Source of the DNA: Kushneria konosiri | GTDB lineage: Bacteria; Pseudomonadota; Gammaproteobacteria; Pseudomonadales; Halomonadaceae | Assembly: GCF_002155145.1 (NCBI RefSeq) | Contig: NZ_CP021323.1 | Coordinates: 310,001-374,000, forward strand | Direction of reading: 5' to 3' | Length of the DNA: 64,000 nt | Shown: positions 25,432-33,344 of the stretch, one piece after another | Layout: the number at the start of each line of letters is the position of its first letter | How positions within the stretch are numbered: the first letter of the stretch is position 1 | Position numbers and translations under genes: made by a program | The notes under the pieces: generated by a model | Told to the model about the DNA's origin: nothing | What the model saw: only the letters and a program-made list of their open reading frames with translations | The model's database searches: none

Positions 25432-25686
25432 TCAGGAGCACTGCTGCGGGTCAGGATTGAAGATGCTGCCACCGTTGCCGTTGCCGCCACCGTTACCGCC
25501 GTCGTTGCCGCCACCCATGTGATAGCCGGCGTCACCACCGCCATGGCTGCCGCCGTGGCTGCTGCCATCCTGATGATAGCCCGCGTGACCGCCGTGGCTG
25601 CCACCGTCGTGACGGTTGCCATTCCACCAGGCAACGGAACCGCCAAGAAACAAAATAATAAGAAGTGCAATGGTTGCCTGACTCAT
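25432..25686 (-). CDS. Small Gly/His-rich membrane-anchored protein
   Basis: An 84-residue protein: one hydrophobic helix at residues 5-20 (TIALLIILFLGGSVAW), then a tail of Gly, His, Asp and Asn in loose repeats (SHGGHAGYH, SSHGGSHGGG, GGNDGGNGGG), ending PDPQQCS with one Cys. The ATG at 25686 has GGAGAAAGGA just upstream. Two overlapping frames also lack stops, but only this one gives a sensible membrane anchor plus ribosome site. The His clusters suggest metal binding, as an inference. No family recognised. It is a single gene with a hairpin terminator. Confidence 0.55.
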   Translation of the reverse strand: MSQATIALLIILFLGGSVAWWNGNRHDGGSHGGHAGYHQDGSSHGGSHGGGDAGYHMGGGNDGGNGGGNGNGGSIFNPDPQQCS

Positions 25687-26203
25687 TTCCTTTCTCCACC
25701 GTCTGATGCGGTAAATGTGAACGAGGAGAAATATGGCGAAACAAGAGGTAACAATATGTGCAGATTTGCGGCCTAATCGTCAAAATAAGCCAGCAGTATC
25801 AAGGGACTTATCAGATTACTTAACCAGTCTGTGCTCAAAAAAAATCGAATATTTCATACCTTACGCGACACCAGAGCATTAGGTTTATGCTGGCAATCCA
25901 ATACCAACGAATGGCTTTTCCTCAAAAGGAATGAGAACAAAAAAGGAAACAGAATTAACCATTCTGGCAAGCGACTGATAAAAATAAGGTTTTAAAAAGA
26001 CCAGTTCGACACGCCATCACATCCATCGAGGCGTGGTACCTCATTTTTCGATCTGCACCTCGCACCATTGCGCGCAGTGTCAAAAAAAACCGTCATGCAC
26101 TTTTCGGCATCGTGATTTTTCACCAAACCGTCATCCTCTTGACGCCCTGACGTCATGATTGACGGTCACCATCACTGCCAACCCTTTATGCAGGAGAATG
26201 CTC
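25687..26203. other. AT-rich intergenic region
   Basis: A 517-base stretch between the divergent small genes at 25686 (minus) and 26204 (plus). It is richer in A and T than its surroundings and holds no frame with a ribosome site. It should carry both promoters. No tRNA, riboswitch or repeat was recognised. Confidence 0.5.
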
Positions 26204-26434
26204 ATGGCTTCCTTGTTGATGGCAGTGGCGGTAATCGCGTGGTGTGGTATCAGCCTGTGGCTTGCAAGCCGTTTTGGTCGTGCCGCTCAAGCAAAAACAG
26301 GCCCGGCAGGCGATGAGCATGCCCTGATCGTCATCGGTGCGGCCTGCCCCCGTACCAGAGATGACAGTGCCAATGACGATGACTACGACGCCAGCACGCT
26401 TCGAGGTGTCAAGCAAAAGTGGAGCGCTACCTGA
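26204..26434 (+). CDS. Small single-pass membrane protein of unknown function
   Basis: 76 residues from the ATG at 26204, which has AGGAG 7 bases upstream. The first 20 residues form a membrane helix (MASLLMAVAVIAWCGISLWL) followed by a basic patch and a polar tail with an acidic run (DDDYDA). A terminator follows at 26523. No family recognised. Two earlier in-frame starts exist but do not fit the ribosome site. The clear ribosome site and terminator argue that it is a real gene. Confidence 0.5.
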   Translation: MASLLMAVAVIAWCGISLWLASRFGRAAQAKTGPAGDEHALIVIGAACPRTRDDSANDDDYDASTLRGVKQKWSAT

Positions 26435-26795
26435 AAGCTGAACCGCTCCTTGCCTTCGGGCCTGAACACTATCAACCTTTATAAAAAGGGCATCCAACGC
26501 TCTATCCTCCAGTCCTCCTTTCAATCCGCCCGGTGCGGATTTTTTCTGTTTGAATCGTCGTTTCTATCCTGCCTCCGCTCGGGTTTTGACGGCTGACCAT
26601 CTCTTTATTTTTTGAATTAAATAAAATTGGCCCGCATTTTTTATAACTTCATAAACGCCTTTATAAGAACGACTGCGTTAAAGTGCCGCACTTATTCTTT
26701 AACGTTTCTTAATTCTTGCCTGTTCTTTTGTGACAGGCTGCCTCAATCCAGCCTTGAACAGAGGCCTGGATGGGCAAGTCGAGACATTTCCAATC
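26435..26795. other. Intergenic region before mqo
   Basis: 361 bases. The first part holds the terminator at 26523-26546; the rest (about 26590-26720) is A/T-rich, with several TATAA-like steps, and probably contains the mqo promoter. No gene seen. Confidence 0.5.
26523..26546 (+). terminator. Intrinsic terminator after small membrane gene
   Basis: AATCCGC (26523-26529) pairs with GCGGATT (26535-26541) around CCGGT and runs into a T6 tract. Confidence 0.75.
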
Positions 26796-28490
26796 ATGAA
26801 AAAACATTTAACAGCGGCGCTGTGCATGAACCTGTGCATGGCCTCAGGCTACGCGCTGGCTTCCGAGAAGAGTGCCTCGACCGGTAATGACGACACCGTG
26901 GATGTGGTCATGGTCGGTGGTGGCATCATGAGCGCCGTGCTGGGAACCTATCTGGAAGAGCTCCAGCCCGATTGGACGGTCAATCTGTATGAGCGCCAGG
27001 ACAATGTGGCCGAAGAAAGCTCCAATGGCTGGAACAATGCCGGCACCGGGCACTCTGCCTTTTGCGAGATGAATTACACCCCGCAGCTTGAAGATGGCAG
27101 CGTGGACGTTTCGCGGCCGCCCAAAATTACCGAAGCCTTTGAGATTACTCGTCAGTTTCTGTCCTATCAGATTCTCAATGGCGTCATGCATGACCCCTCC
27201 TCCTTTATCAATAACACCCCTCATGTCAGCTTTGTATGGGGTGACGACAACGTTGACTTCCTGCGCAAGCGCTATGAAGGCATGAAGCAGAACGCCTTCT
27301 ATGATGCCATGGAATACACCGAAGACCCGGACACCCTGCGCCAGTGGGTACCGGCCATGATGGCCGGACGCGACAGCGCCCAGCACGTCGCCGCCACCTA
27401 CATGAATGCCGGTACGGATGCCAACTGGGGCGAGGTAACGCGTCAGCTGATCGACTCACTGGATCAGCATCATGAGAACTTCCACCTGTCGCTTGAAAGC
27501 GAAGTTCGCGGTCTGGATCGCAACGATGACGGCACCTGGAAGGTCACCATCGCCGATCTCGCCAACGGCGGTCGTGAACATAGCGTCAATGCGCGCCGCG
27601 TCTTCATTGGTGCAGGTGGTGCAGCCCTGCCGCTGCTGCAGGAATCAGGCATTCCTGAAGCCGAGCAGTACGCCGGCTTCCCGGTAGGCGGCCAGTTTCT
27701 GGTAACCAGCAACCCCGAAGTGGTCGCACGCCATGACGTCAAGGCCTATGGACTGGCGGCAGAAGGCTCCCCCCCGATGTCGGTACCGCACCTGGACCGT
27801 CGTATGCTGGATGGCCAGCCGCGTCTGCTGTTCGGCCCCTTTGCCACGTTCTCGACCAAATTCCTGAAGGAAGGCTCGTGGACGGACCTGTTTGGCTCAC
27901 TGACGATGCACAACACCCTGCCCATGATGCAGGTCGGAATGGATAACTTTAATCTGGTGCAGTATCTGGTCGGCCAGGTCATTCAATCCGAAGATGATCG
28001 TTTTGAAGCCCTCAAGGCCTACTTCCCCGAAGCCAAGCGCGATGACTGGGAACTGATCACCGCCGGCCAGCGCGTTCAGATCATCAAGGACAAGGACGAC
28101 CAGGGCGGCGTACTGCAGTTTGGTACCGAAGTCGTGGCCTCAGAAGACGGCACCATGTCGGCACTGCTGGGCGCATCTCCGGGAGCTTCCACATCGCCGA
28201 CCATCATGCTGGGCCTGATGGAGAAGATCTTCCCGCAGGAGCTGGCCTCCGAGGCATGGAAAGCGAAGCTCAATCGCATCATTCCGTCCTACGGACAGTC
28301 GCTCAACGGCAATCCCGAGATGATCAATGCCGTGCGCGCCTACACCAGTAGCGTTCTCGAGCTTGAGGATACCCAGCCCAGAGGCGACAACGCCCAGCGC
28401 GTTGAAACGTTCCGTCAGCGGGCGCTGAGTCAGGAAGCCGGGCAGGCGCAGGATCATTCGGAAGAGAGCGATTCGACAGACCACGTCTGA
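26796..28490 (+). CDS. mqo: Malate:quinone oxidoreductase
   Basis: FAD enzyme that oxidises L-malate to oxaloacetate and passes electrons to the quinone pool at the inner membrane. The 564 residues include FAD motif VDVVMVGGGIMSAVLG, SSNGWNNAGTGHSAFCEMNYTP, FINNTPHVSFVWG, FIGAGGAALPLLQESGIPE and LLGASPGAST. The ATG at 26796 begins a signal-like N terminus (MKKHLTAALCMNLCMASGYALA), which is also present in E. coli Mqo, so the start is credible even without a strong ribosome site. The C-terminal 30 residues are polar and not conserved. Monocistronic, with a strong terminator. Confidence 0.95.
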   Translation: MKKHLTAALCMNLCMASGYALASEKSASTGNDDTVDVVMVGGGIMSAVLGTYLEELQPDWTVNLYERQDNVAEESSNGWNNAGTGHSAFCEMNYTPQLEDGSVDVSRPPKITEAFEITRQFLSYQILNGVMHDPSSFINNTPHVSFVWGDDNVDFLRKRYEGMKQNAFYDAMEYTEDPDTLRQWVPAMMAGRDSAQHVAATYMNAGTDANWGEVTRQLIDSLDQHHENFHLSLESEVRGLDRNDDGTWKVTIADLANGGREHSVNARRVFIGAGGAALPLLQESGIPEAEQYAGFPVGGQFLVTSNPEVVARHDVKAYGLAAEGSPPMSVPHLDRRMLDGQPRLLFGPFATFSTKFLKEGSWTDLFGSLTMHNTLPMMQVGMDNFNLVQYLVGQVIQSEDDRFEALKAYFPEAKRDDWELITAGQRVQIIKDKDDQGGVLQFGTEVVASEDGTMSALLGASPGASTSPTIMLGLMEKIFPQELASEAWKAKLNRIIPSYGQSLNGNPEMINAVRAYTSSVLELEDTQPRGDNAQRVETFRQRALSQEAGQAQDHSEESDSTDHV

Positions 28491-28506
28491 TCGCTTTAGA
28501 GCCCAC

Positions 28507-28536
28507 AAAAACGGCACCCCATGGGGTGCCGTTTTT
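28507..28536. terminator. Bidirectional terminator between mqo and manC
   Basis: AAAAACGGCACCCC (28507-28520) pairs with GGGGTGCCGTTTTT (28523-28536). A run on one side and T run on the other allow termination of both convergent genes. Confidence 0.88.
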
Positions 28537-28578
28537 CGTTTGAATCCAGCAGGTTTACGCAAACCCGGGCCATACCGG

Positions 28579-30054
28579 CTACTCAACGCGATTATAGACA
28601 TCTTCAAAGCGCACGATGTCGTCTTCATCGAGATAGCGACCGGTCTGCACCTCGATCAGCTTGAGAGGCACCTTGCCGGGATTTTCGAGACGATGCACCG
28701 TCCCCAGCGGCAGATAGATGGACTCATCTTCAATCACCAGCATCGAGCGCAATGAGGCCATGTCCGGATCATCACGATCGGCCCGGGTCACTTTTGCAGT
28801 GCCCTGCACCACGACCCAGTGTTCGGCACGGTGATGATGCATCTGAAGCGACAGGGCCGCCCCCGGCGTCACCATGATCTCCTTGACCTGAAAGCCGGGC
28901 TCTCGAACCATGGTGCGATACCAGCCCCAGGGCCGGTGAACCCGACAGTGTGCCCGGCTTTCCGTACGTCCTTCATTCTCAAGCCGGGCCACCACGTGCT
29001 TGAGATCCTGCATGCGACTGCGATCGGCCAGCAGGATGGCGTCCTCGGTTTCGATGGCCACGATGTTGGCAAGCCCCAGGGTGGCTACCAGCCGCGAATG
29101 ACTCATGACCAGGCTGTCTGTGGTGTTGTGCAGCAGCACATCGCCGGTTGAAACATTGCCCTGGGCGTCACGTTCCTCGGCACGTGCCTCAAAGACCGCA
29201 TCCCAGGCGCCGATATCGCTCCAGGGGCTCGCCAGCGGCAATACCACCGCCTGATCGGTGTGCTCCATCACGGCGTAGTCGATTGAAATATCCGGACTTT
29301 GCTCGAAGGCCGAATGATCGACCCGGGTAAAGTCCAGATCGCGGGTACACCCTTGCCAGGCGCGTGTTACGGCGTCCAGGACCTCCGGTGCGTATTGCTC
29401 AAGCGCTGAAAGATACGTTTGTGCGCGGAACATGAACATGCCGCTGTTCCAGTAATATCCCCCTGTCGAGAGATAGTCCTGCGCCGTGTGGCTGTCCGGC
29501 TTTTCAATAAAGGCATCGACGGCAAAGCCCTCATCCACCGGCGTCCCGGCCCGAATATAGCCGTAGCCGGTATGAGGCGAGGTCGGCGTAATGCCAAAGG
29601 TCACCAGCCGCCCCTGTGCCGCCATGATGCGCCCTTGCTCAAGTGCCTGATGAAAGGTTTGAACCTCCCCGATGACATGATCGGCCGGCATCACCAGAAG
29701 CAGCGCATCCTCATGAGCGTTCAATGCCTGAAACGCCGCCAGTGCGATGGCTGGCGCCGTATTGCGGCCCAGGGGCTCAAGCAAGATACCGCCATGACTC
29801 ATATCGAGCTGTCGCAACTGCTCGGCCACCAGAAAGCGATGTACTTCGTTGCAGACCACAATGGGCGCACTGACTTCCGCCATCCCTTCAAGACGCTGGA
29901 GGGTCTGCTGCAGGAGAGAGTGCTCGGCATCCATCAGGGGCAGAAACTGCTTGGGATAATCGCGACGGGAAACCGGCCAGAGCCGGGTGCCCGACCCACC
30001 GGAGAGTACGACAGGAATCAGTGGATAAGTGGCATTGGAAGAAGTAGTTGTCAT
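28579..30054 (-). CDS. manC: Mannose-1-phosphate guanylyltransferase / mannose-6-phosphate isomerase
   Basis: Bifunctional enzyme that makes GDP-mannose for polysaccharide synthesis. The 491 residues have the nucleotidyltransferase signature VVLSGGSGTRLWPVSRRDYPKQF at about 15-37, VMPADHVI, YGYIRAG, FIEKPD, and a C-terminal cupin isomerase domain with QMHHHRAEHWVVVQGTA. The start at 30054 fits family length; the frame is open 19 codons further up. It is the last gene of the surface-glycan locus, 160 bases after the initiating transferase gene. Paralogues named algA or cpsB do the same reaction. Confidence 0.92.
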   Translation of the reverse strand: MTTTSSNATYPLIPVVLSGGSGTRLWPVSRRDYPKQFLPLMDAEHSLLQQTLQRLEGMAEVSAPIVVCNEVHRFLVAEQLRQLDMSHGGILLEPLGRNTAPAIALAAFQALNAHEDALLLVMPADHVIGEVQTFHQALEQGRIMAAQGRLVTFGITPTSPHTGYGYIRAGTPVDEGFAVDAFIEKPDSHTAQDYLSTGGYYWNSGMFMFRAQTYLSALEQYAPEVLDAVTRAWQGCTRDLDFTRVDHSAFEQSPDISIDYAVMEHTDQAVVLPLASPWSDIGAWDAVFEARAEERDAQGNVSTGDVLLHNTTDSLVMSHSRLVATLGLANIVAIETEDAILLADRSRMQDLKHVVARLENEGRTESRAHCRVHRPWGWYRTMVREPGFQVKEIMVTPGAALSLQMHHHRAEHWVVVQGTAKVTRADRDDPDMASLRSMLVIEDESIYLPLGTVHRLENPGKVPLKLIEVQTGRYLDEDDIVRFEDVYNRVE

Positions 30055-30214
30055 GAAGAACCCGACTTGAGAGAGCCTGATAACAGCATAGATGACAACA
30101 GGCTCTCTCACGCCACATGGTTACTGCTGAATGTATTTTCGGGCAAAGGGGTTACTGATCAGGCATAACAATATGGATTGGGGCCGCTAAAAAACGAGCA
30201 GCTGTGAAATCGAT

Positions 30215-31591
30215 TCAACCCGCGTTGCGATTAATGAAACCGTGCAAAACGGTAAGATAAAAGATCTTCATATCCAGCCAGAAAGACCAGTTTTCGATAT
30301 ACCACAGATCCATCTCGATGCGCTTTTCAAGCGAAGTATCTCCGCGCCAGCCATGTACCTGAGCCCAGCCGGTCATGCCGGCCTTGACCATATGCTTTTG
30401 CATGTAGCCCGGTATTTCATGCTTGAATCTTTCGACAAACTGAACACGTTCCGGTCGCGGGCCGACCAGCGACATATCACCCTTGAGCACATTAAAAATT
30501 TGCGGAAATTCATCAATGCTGGTTTTTCTCAAAAACCTGCCGATGGGTGTTGTCCTTTTTTGATTCGCATTGCCCCAGATAACCCCGCCCTTTTCACTAT
30601 CTACGGGCATGGTCCGAAACTTAAGCATATTAAAGGACCTGCCATTCCAGCCCATTCTTTTTTGTTTGTAAAAGACAGGTCCGTTTGAGGTCAACTTTAT
30701 CAAAATGGGCACTATCAACATGACAGGCAAGGTGAGCATAAGAATGAAAAGACCAAGCAGTTTGTCTTCAATTTCCTTTACGACTCTCGCATTACCATTC
30801 ATGGGACTACAGGACATATCGAGCAGGTACATGCCTGCCACGGTCGATACGTCATGGTTGATTAACAGGAACTCGCGCATATCCGGCATGTAACGCACGT
30901 TGGCAAATGTTGATTTGAACACATTCAAGACATTTTCAACCTGCTGACCATGGCTGAGCGGCAAGCATACCCATATTTCATCCACAACCATTTTGACATC
31001 TCTTTGAGGATCAAAGGTGTCACAATCGATATCGCGAAAAGAGATGCATGGTTCAGGTGACAGGGTTCTGACTGCCACTACATCGAAACCTGCCGATGGC
31101 AATCTTTTTAGCCGAGCGACAGCGGGCATGCATGATTTTTTATTACCGATCAGCATGACTTTTTTGCGATTTTTCCCCCGCTTTCTTAAACGGTTAAGTA
31201 CAGGGTAAGCCACCGTACGCAACCCTACGCAGAAGCAAAAGGAAAGAATTAACCAATACCCCAGCCACAAGCGAGAAAAACGCTCACCTGTCTGGGTAAA
31301 AAACAAATAGGCAGCAATGATGGCCACCAGAATCAGAAAAGCGCGGCTGAACAGCTTGACCAGAACCACATGCACCGCCCCGCGCCATGACTTGTAGATG
31401 CCACAGGCAGAAAAAATAATACTGCCGAGCAGCGTGCCCGACAGCATCATCCATTGGTATCTCTCGATGAGCTCAGGCTCGTGACCAAACCTGAAATAAT
31501 AGGCCACAAAGCCGGCAGCGATGATACAGGAAGCATCTGCCAGCCTTGCGATCAGACTCGAATAGACCGAAAACCCCGAAATGTTTTTCAT
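30215..31591 (-). CDS. Undecaprenyl-phosphate sugar phosphotransferase (WcaJ/WbaP type)
   Basis: Starts glycan assembly by placing a sugar-1-phosphate on undecaprenyl phosphate at the inner membrane. The 458-residue protein has four hydrophobic segments in the first 130 residues, a degenerate Rossmann-like central part, another membrane stretch (LLGLFILMLTLPVMLIVPILIKL), and the catalytic sugar-transferase domain with YKQKRMGWNGRSFNMLKFRTM, RTTPIGRFLRKTSIDEFPQ and NVLKGDMSLVGPRPER. Glucose-1-phosphate is the commonest substrate for this class; galactose cannot be ruled out. The ATG at 31591 lies inside the end of the upstream LicD-like gene by overlap. Confidence 0.9.
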   Translation of the reverse strand: MKNISGFSVYSSLIARLADASCIIAAGFVAYYFRFGHEPELIERYQWMMLSGTLLGSIIFSACGIYKSWRGAVHVVLVKLFSRAFLILVAIIAAYLFFTQTGERFSRLWLGYWLILSFCFCVGLRTVAYPVLNRLRKRGKNRKKVMLIGNKKSCMPAVARLKRLPSAGFDVVAVRTLSPEPCISFRDIDCDTFDPQRDVKMVVDEIWVCLPLSHGQQVENVLNVFKSTFANVRYMPDMREFLLINHDVSTVAGMYLLDMSCSPMNGNARVVKEIEDKLLGLFILMLTLPVMLIVPILIKLTSNGPVFYKQKRMGWNGRSFNMLKFRTMPVDSEKGGVIWGNANQKRTTPIGRFLRKTSIDEFPQIFNVLKGDMSLVGPRPERVQFVERFKHEIPGYMQKHMVKAGMTGWAQVHGWRGDTSLEKRIEMDLWYIENWSFWLDMKIFYLTVLHGFINRNAG

Positions 31592-31610
31592 ATCTGGACA
31601 GGCAGCACCA

Positions 31611-32864
31611 TCAATCTTCAAACAACAGGTGACCGTCACGCCTTGCAAGCACGCCCTTTTCCGTCATGGTATCGATGTAGCGTCTGGCCTGCTCTCGCTC
31701 GCCATTCAACAAGAATCGGTAAGTGACCTTCAAAAGGTAACTGACTGATTTAGCTGTATTGGAATAGCTGATATTAGGGGGATCAATACTGCAATCAAAC
31801 TTCTTGACCGGCGTGCGCCAGTCCCCATAGTTTTCGGTCAGGTATCGATCAGGTTCATCGGGGCCTTTTACGCTCTCCTTGCCAAGAAAGTATTCGGCCA
31901 CACCAAAATCTTTATTATCCCAGCGATGGATCGCGGAGCCGTGCCATAAAAGTCCGCTTTCTCGCACATGGATAAACACATCCACAATCAGCCCTGTGTG
32001 ATGCTTGATCTTGACCAGAATCGGCTTTTCCATGCGGTGATAAATCACATCGTCATTGGCTTGTGGCGTGCGGTAAAGGCACTGACTGGAGGATTTGATC
32101 GACCAGCTTTCCGATTCGTTTACCGCTGCCGAAAGGGCAGCCATATCGAACTCTTCATAGAGCACGCCAATGTCGATGTCATAGTCATGGCCAAGAAAAT
32201 CCTGCTCACGCACAGCTCCAAGAAAGGTACCGCTGATGACAAACCATTCCCAACCTAGAGCGGTAAACAGCGCTCTCGTGTCGCGCAGCGCAGAATAGGC
32301 CTCTTCTTTGTTGAAAGAGTCCTTTAGTTTCTTGAAATGGATGACCTTGGACGTTTCCATCTCCTTTTCAAGCAACCTATCGATATCGTGTACGGCACTG
32401 TTGATGTTGCTCTTAAAATGACGATCATACTGATACGACTCGTCATCCGGTGTGAGCCTGAACGTCAATTCATTTTCATGCTGTTTGTCGATCAGCCCAC
32501 TGGCAAGGTCTGCACACCAGATGCTGCGCTCAAAGCCTAAAATGTGTTTATTGTCTTCAAGCCATTCGACCAGAGAAAGCGATGCTTTTTTGCCCAGATG
32601 CTCAGAGATATCGAAGAAATAGTCAGAACGCATATGGATTGGAACCCAGCTGGTGTGCAGGGCCCAGATAAACCGACGTACAGCAATCTTGATGCCATTG
32701 TCTTCGAATACAAGATTGAACGTGTCTTGTCGGTAGGCAGGTGGCAAGCCCAACACAAAAAGGTATAATTTTGAGAAGTAACCAAAAAGCACCTTGAACC
32801 AATGAGGCTTGGACGCATTTAGAAAGCGAAGTAACCGATATGATTTTTCAAGCTCAATATTCAT
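31611..32864 (-). CDS. LicD/fukutin-family phosphotransferase
   Basis: A 417-residue protein whose middle part has the LicD nucleotidyltransferase-fold signature SGTFLGAVREQDFLGHDYDIDIG (about 211-232), with the acidic DYDID triad for metal binding. Family members move phosphocholine, ribitol phosphate or glycerol phosphate from a CDP carrier to a glycan. The first 200 residues are not recognised. The C-terminal LTENYGDWRTP also fits LicD proteins. It lies 18 bases after a TagD-like cytidylyltransferase gene, which would provide a CDP-linked donor. The exact group transferred is not known. Confidence 0.78.
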   Translation of the reverse strand: MNIELEKSYRLLRFLNASKPHWFKVLFGYFSKLYLFVLGLPPAYRQDTFNLVFEDNGIKIAVRRFIWALHTSWVPIHMRSDYFFDISEHLGKKASLSLVEWLEDNKHILGFERSIWCADLASGLIDKQHENELTFRLTPDDESYQYDRHFKSNINSAVHDIDRLLEKEMETSKVIHFKKLKDSFNKEEAYSALRDTRALFTALGWEWFVISGTFLGAVREQDFLGHDYDIDIGVLYEEFDMAALSAAVNESESWSIKSSSQCLYRTPQANDDVIYHRMEKPILVKIKHHTGLIVDVFIHVRESGLLWHGSAIHRWDNKDFGVAEYFLGKESVKGPDEPDRYLTENYGDWRTPVKKFDCSIDPPNISYSNTAKSVSYLLKVTYRFLLNGEREQARRYIDTMTEKGVLARRDGHLLFED

Positions 32865-32882
32865 TGCCGTCCTAAAAGGTAA

Positions 32883-33344
32883 TTATTCAAGGTCCCTTCT
32901 TAGTAATTCTATCACCTCGAACGCCCTGATTAAATCTTCCTGCGGGATTGACAAAAAATTCTTAAGTGACTTCTTCAACTCTGTGGTAGAAATATCTTTA
33001 GTTCTCTCAAGATAAATAACCTCGCAAAAGGGACTTAAAAAATCAAACTTACCTCGCCAGTCCTCTCCAATAGCGAACTTATCAATGCTATATTCTTGAA
33101 CATCGCTAATTTTTTGATCCCAAGAATATTCGGGAATCACTTTATCAACATACCTCACTGAAGATACGATCTCGGCACGCTGCTCATAAGGAATTAAGGT
33201 TTTCTTGCCTTTTTGATCATTGAACTCGTCAGTTGAGACAGCAACGGTAACATGACCAGCCATCTGACTGAGTTTTTTCAGCAAGTTTAAATGACCTATA
33301 TGAAACATATCAAAAGTTCCATAGGTTATTATTTTGTTACTCAC
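32883..33344 (-). CDS. tagD: TagD-like cytidylyltransferase (glycerol-3-phosphate or related)
   Basis: A 153-residue nucleotidyltransferase that activates a phospho-alcohol with CTP. Signatures: ITYGTFDMFHIGHLNLL (HxGH site), the Arg/Thr region IPYEQRAEIVSSVRYVDKVIPE, GEDWRGKFDFL and ERTKDISTTELK (the RTxGISTT-type motif). Best match in memory is glycerol-3-phosphate cytidylyltransferase (TagD/GCT), slightly longer than the 129-132 residue Gram-positive enzymes at the C terminus. The GTG start at 33344 has GAGGTG upstream and overlaps the preceding fusion gene by 8 bases. CDP-ethanolamine-type activity is an alternative. Confidence 0.82.
   Translation of the reverse strand: MSNKIITYGTFDMFHIGHLNLLKKLSQMAGHVTVAVSTDEFNDQKGKKTLIPYEQRAEIVSSVRYVDKVIPEYSWDQKISDVQEYSIDKFAIGEDWRGKFDFLSPFCEVIYLERTKDISTTELKKSLKNFLSIPQEDLIRAFEVIELLRRDLE

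Noticed and set aside
26186-26524. 112-codon minus-strand frame over the small gene at 26204
   Set aside because: No ribosome site, Cys/Thr-rich without family likeness, and it runs across the terminator at 26523.
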